Assembly: GCF_001695835.1 (NCBI RefSeq)
Contig: NZ_MBSO01000021.1
Location: 1 to 64,000 of the forward strand
Source of the DNA: Ensifer sp. LC11
GTDB taxonomy: Bacteria > Pseudomonadota > Alphaproteobacteria > Rhizobiales > Rhizobiaceae
Length of the DNA stretch: 64,000 nt
Direction of reading: 5' to 3'
Position numbers and translations under genes: made by a program. This document shows positions 62,257 through 64,000 of the stretch, piece by piece. The stretch's first letter is position 1. Every line of letters starts with the position of its first letter. The notes under the pieces are model-generated. The model was not told the DNA's origin, ran no database searches, and saw only the letters and a list, made by a program, of their open reading frames with translations.

Positions 62257-62991
62257 GCTCGTTACTCAACCGGATTGCCCGCCACGACTGGCACGGAGCC
62301 AAATGCCGGGGCGGGGCTAACCCTATGTCCGTTGGAACCAGAGGGACTCAATCCGATCCTTTGCGGACCGTCTCGACCGCAAGCAAACCTTCCGGGAGTG
62401 GCCGCAATAGTTCCGCTTCCGGTTTCGTGAGATCGCTCCAGGCCGACCAGTTCTCCGGCTATCGTGTCGCAGAGGCTGCGACCCAACCTCCTGACGAGTT
62501 TGCTGCGCTCGTAGAAACGCAACTGAATCAGAACCTTGCCGGGGTAGTCTGGCATTGTCCCGATCAGACTTGGGACGAAGGTCCCTGGCCGAGGTTTCAA
62601 GGGCGCCTCAATGGTCCGGCCGACAACCTGCACTCGTCATGCATGTCATGCGCTGGCGCAGTGACCGCGATCCAAAGTACTTGGCATCGTGCCTGGCGCC
62701 TCGACATACAACCACAGTTTCATCTGATGCGCGCGCCGGGATGGTCAATGCACCGGATCGTGATCGCGTTGTCTATTGGGGAGCCGGAACCATTAGCTCC
62801 CGGCCCCATTTCCGAATTGTATCACTGATGGGACGGACCAATGGCACGCCCCAGATGCGCATTGTGTCGACCAGCATCTCAACCGCTGTGCCGCCTGTCT
62901 CGCGTATCCACTGCGCATCAGACTGTGTCGCGTGGCCGGTGTCGTGAATGGTGGACGGATGGCACATGGAGTAGGTGCGACCTTCAAATGC
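62257..62991. other. Decayed interval between the nuclease and RlpA genes
   Basis: 735 bp with no intact gene. Besides the CxxC fragment, the minus strand 62776-62967 encodes AQWIRETGGTAVEMLVDTMR, then IWGVPLVRPISDTIRKWGRE, which looks protein-like. It could be a fragment of an unrecognised gene. No promoter or hairpin stands out. Confidence 0.3.
62325..62828 (+). pseudogene. Degenerate gene with a cytochrome-c-like CxxC segment
   Basis: A frame here carries FAALVETQLNQNLAGVVWHC, then GRLNGPADNLHSSCMSCAGA. This resembles proteins with a GRLNGPxDNPxSSCMSCH heme-type motif, but the histidine after the CxxC is lost and the flanks do not read as a normal protein. It is probably a broken fragment of such a gene; the identification rests on one motif. 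Confidence 0.4.
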
Positions 62992-64000
62992 ATGCGCTGG
63001 CTAGCGATTATGATGTTCTGCACGTGCTGTGCCGCCTGCAACACCACGACAATTCCCAACACGAACAGCGTCAAGGAATACACTGCCGGCCGGATGCACC
63101 GCGCCCACGCAGCCCATGCAAATACGCGTGTCGCATCCGGCAAGAAACCGTCCTTAAAGCGTGGCGGCCGGTACGTTGTCGGCAAGCCTTACGTAGTCAA
63201 GGGCAAGCGTTACTATCCGAAGGAAGAGCCGGACTACGATCGCAACGGCGTCGCCTCCTGGTACGGCTCGGGGTTCCAGGGACACCTGACCGCAAACGGC
63301 GAAACTTACGATGCAAGGCGTCTCTCCGCCGCGCATCCCACCCTTCCCTTACCCAGCTATGTGCGAGTGGCCAATCTCGAAAACGGCTCGTCCGTCATTT
63401 TGCGTGTTAATGATCGCGGCCCCTATCACAAAGGGCGCCTGATCGACGTTTCCAGCAGGGCAGCAGAAATGTTGGATCTAAAGCACCGGGGTACAGCTTT
63501 CGTCCGGGTGCAGTATGTGGGGCGTGCCGGCCTCGGCGGGGATGATACGGCCTTTCTCATGGCATCGCATGTCAGGAAGGAACAACGCACGCCTGCCATC
63601 AGCAGGCCGCTTCAAGCCGCAACGGGAGCGATGGTCGTCAGTCAGGTCCACGGAGCGAAACTGGCGAAATTTGTCGGCAACGCTTCGGGTGCTTTTGATC
63701 TGGAGGGAAAGATGGCCGTGAAAGCGCCCCAGCTGCGCGCGATGTGGCCCGGGATCATGGGCATGGCCGTGGATTCTCGAAGGTCGATGATTGAGTGCGG
63801 GAACGAAGGCCAGACAAGTGTCCGAGGCGAAACGCCGGTCTACCCCGATTGCTGCGCGAACGAGGGCCGTGCTGAGGATAGAAACGTGCTTCAGGCTTTC
63901 CTCCCGTCGGGTCTCAATCGCAGGATCCATGTGACTGGGACTGTCGGTCGCCGCCCTCGGCGCGGCGGCGACCAGGAAATTCCGTTTGGTCAGGCTTTCC
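62992..64000 (+). CDS. rlpA: RlpA-like septal ring lipoprotein, 3' end outside the window
   Basis: The frame is open from the ATG at 62992 to the last base (336 codons), so the C-terminus is not seen. MRWLAIMMFCTCCAACNTTT resembles a lipoprotein signal ending in a cysteine. The double-psi beta-barrel of RlpA follows at about residues 85-170: GVASWYGSGFQGHLTANGET, YDARRLSAAHPTLPLPSYVR, VNDRGPYHKGRLIDVS with its catalytic-type Asp. RlpA proteins cleave naked glycan strands at the septum. The sequence after about residue 190 is not recognised and may be linker or a shifted frame. Confidence 0.8.
   Translation, partial: MRWLAIMMFCTCCAACNTTTIPNTNSVKEYTAGRMHRAHAAHANTRVASGKKPSLKRGGRYVVGKPYVVKGKRYYPKEEPDYDRNGVASWYGSGFQGHLTANGETYDARRLSAAHPTLPLPSYVRVANLENGSSVILRVNDRGPYHKGRLIDVSSRAAEMLDLKHRGTAFVRVQYVGRAGLGGDDTAFLMASHVRKEQRTPAISRPLQAATGAMVVSQVHGAKLAKFVGNASGAFDLEGKMAVKAPQLRAMWPGIMGMAVDSRRSMIECGNEGQTSVRGETPVYPDCCANEGRAEDRNVLQAFLPSGLNRRIHVTGTVGRRPRRGGDQEIPFGQAF

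Noticed and set aside
1-64000. CRISPR arrays, rRNA, tRNA, integrases or replication origins
   Set aside because: No regularly spaced repeats, structural RNA genes, recombinases or repABC-type genes were recognised on either strand.

Overview
The window looks like a GC-rich alphaproteobacterial accessory replicon, most likely a chromid or megaplasmid of a Rhizobiaceae member related to Ensifer/Sinorhizobium. Pointers are the many sugar ABC-uptake operons each with its own LacI regulator, an Aap-type amino-acid transporter, PhnA/PhnY phosphonoacetate catabolism, an StcD-like betaine demethylase, and a general-stress block with EcfG-type promoters. The taxonomic call is inference. I saw no rRNA, tRNA or CRISPR array.

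Layout. 1-1.2 kb: end of a sugar operon cut off by a rearrangement. 1.25-8.6 kb: LacI regulator, promoter/operator, Gfo/Idh/MocA dehydrogenase, sugar-phosphate isomerase and a complete ABC sugar importer. 8.8-11.2 kb: frameshifted hydrolase and glutathione S-transferase genes, then a diguanylate cyclase. 11.3-18.3 kb: second LacI-controlled ABC importer with a GH32 beta-fructosidase (sucrose/fructo-oligosaccharide use). 18.4-19.4 kb: graveyard of peptide-permease and DUF1214 fragments. 19.5-25.7 kb: phosphonate module (LysR, iron alcohol dehydrogenase, phnA, phnY, MFS transporter) framed by an 18-bp direct repeat. 26-31.6 kb: aapJQMP-like transporter with D-serine ammonia-lyase. 32-36.3 kb: LysR plus glyA-folD-purU, a serine/one-carbon module.

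36.3-41.1 kb holds a hypothetical gene, sparse DNA and a PAS-GAF-PAS HWE histidine kinase. 41.2-52.4 kb is a general-stress island: an EcfG-type sigma factor, SDR dehydrogenase, CBS, HD, DUF2934, DUF3309, DUF892, CsbD and BON proteins, topoisomerase IB, ATP-grasp and TIGR02587/02588 membrane genes. At least ten of these transcription units carry a GGAAC-N16/17-NNTT motif a short distance upstream. In the middle lies a protein with an N-terminal receiver domain and a C-terminal sigma-region-2-like domain, the reverse of the PhyR order; it is the most unusual gene here.

52.5-57.7 kb is a decaying betaine/proline-related module (proX, proV scrap, proC, TetR and an intact demethylase) ending in an IS30-family scrap. 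58-60 kb carries an ABC exporter, 60.3-62.3 kb a trypsin-like protease fused to a DNA/RNA non-specific endonuclease, and the window ends inside an RlpA-like gene. Several genes are broken by single-base indels, so either decay or uncorrected sequencing errors must be considered.
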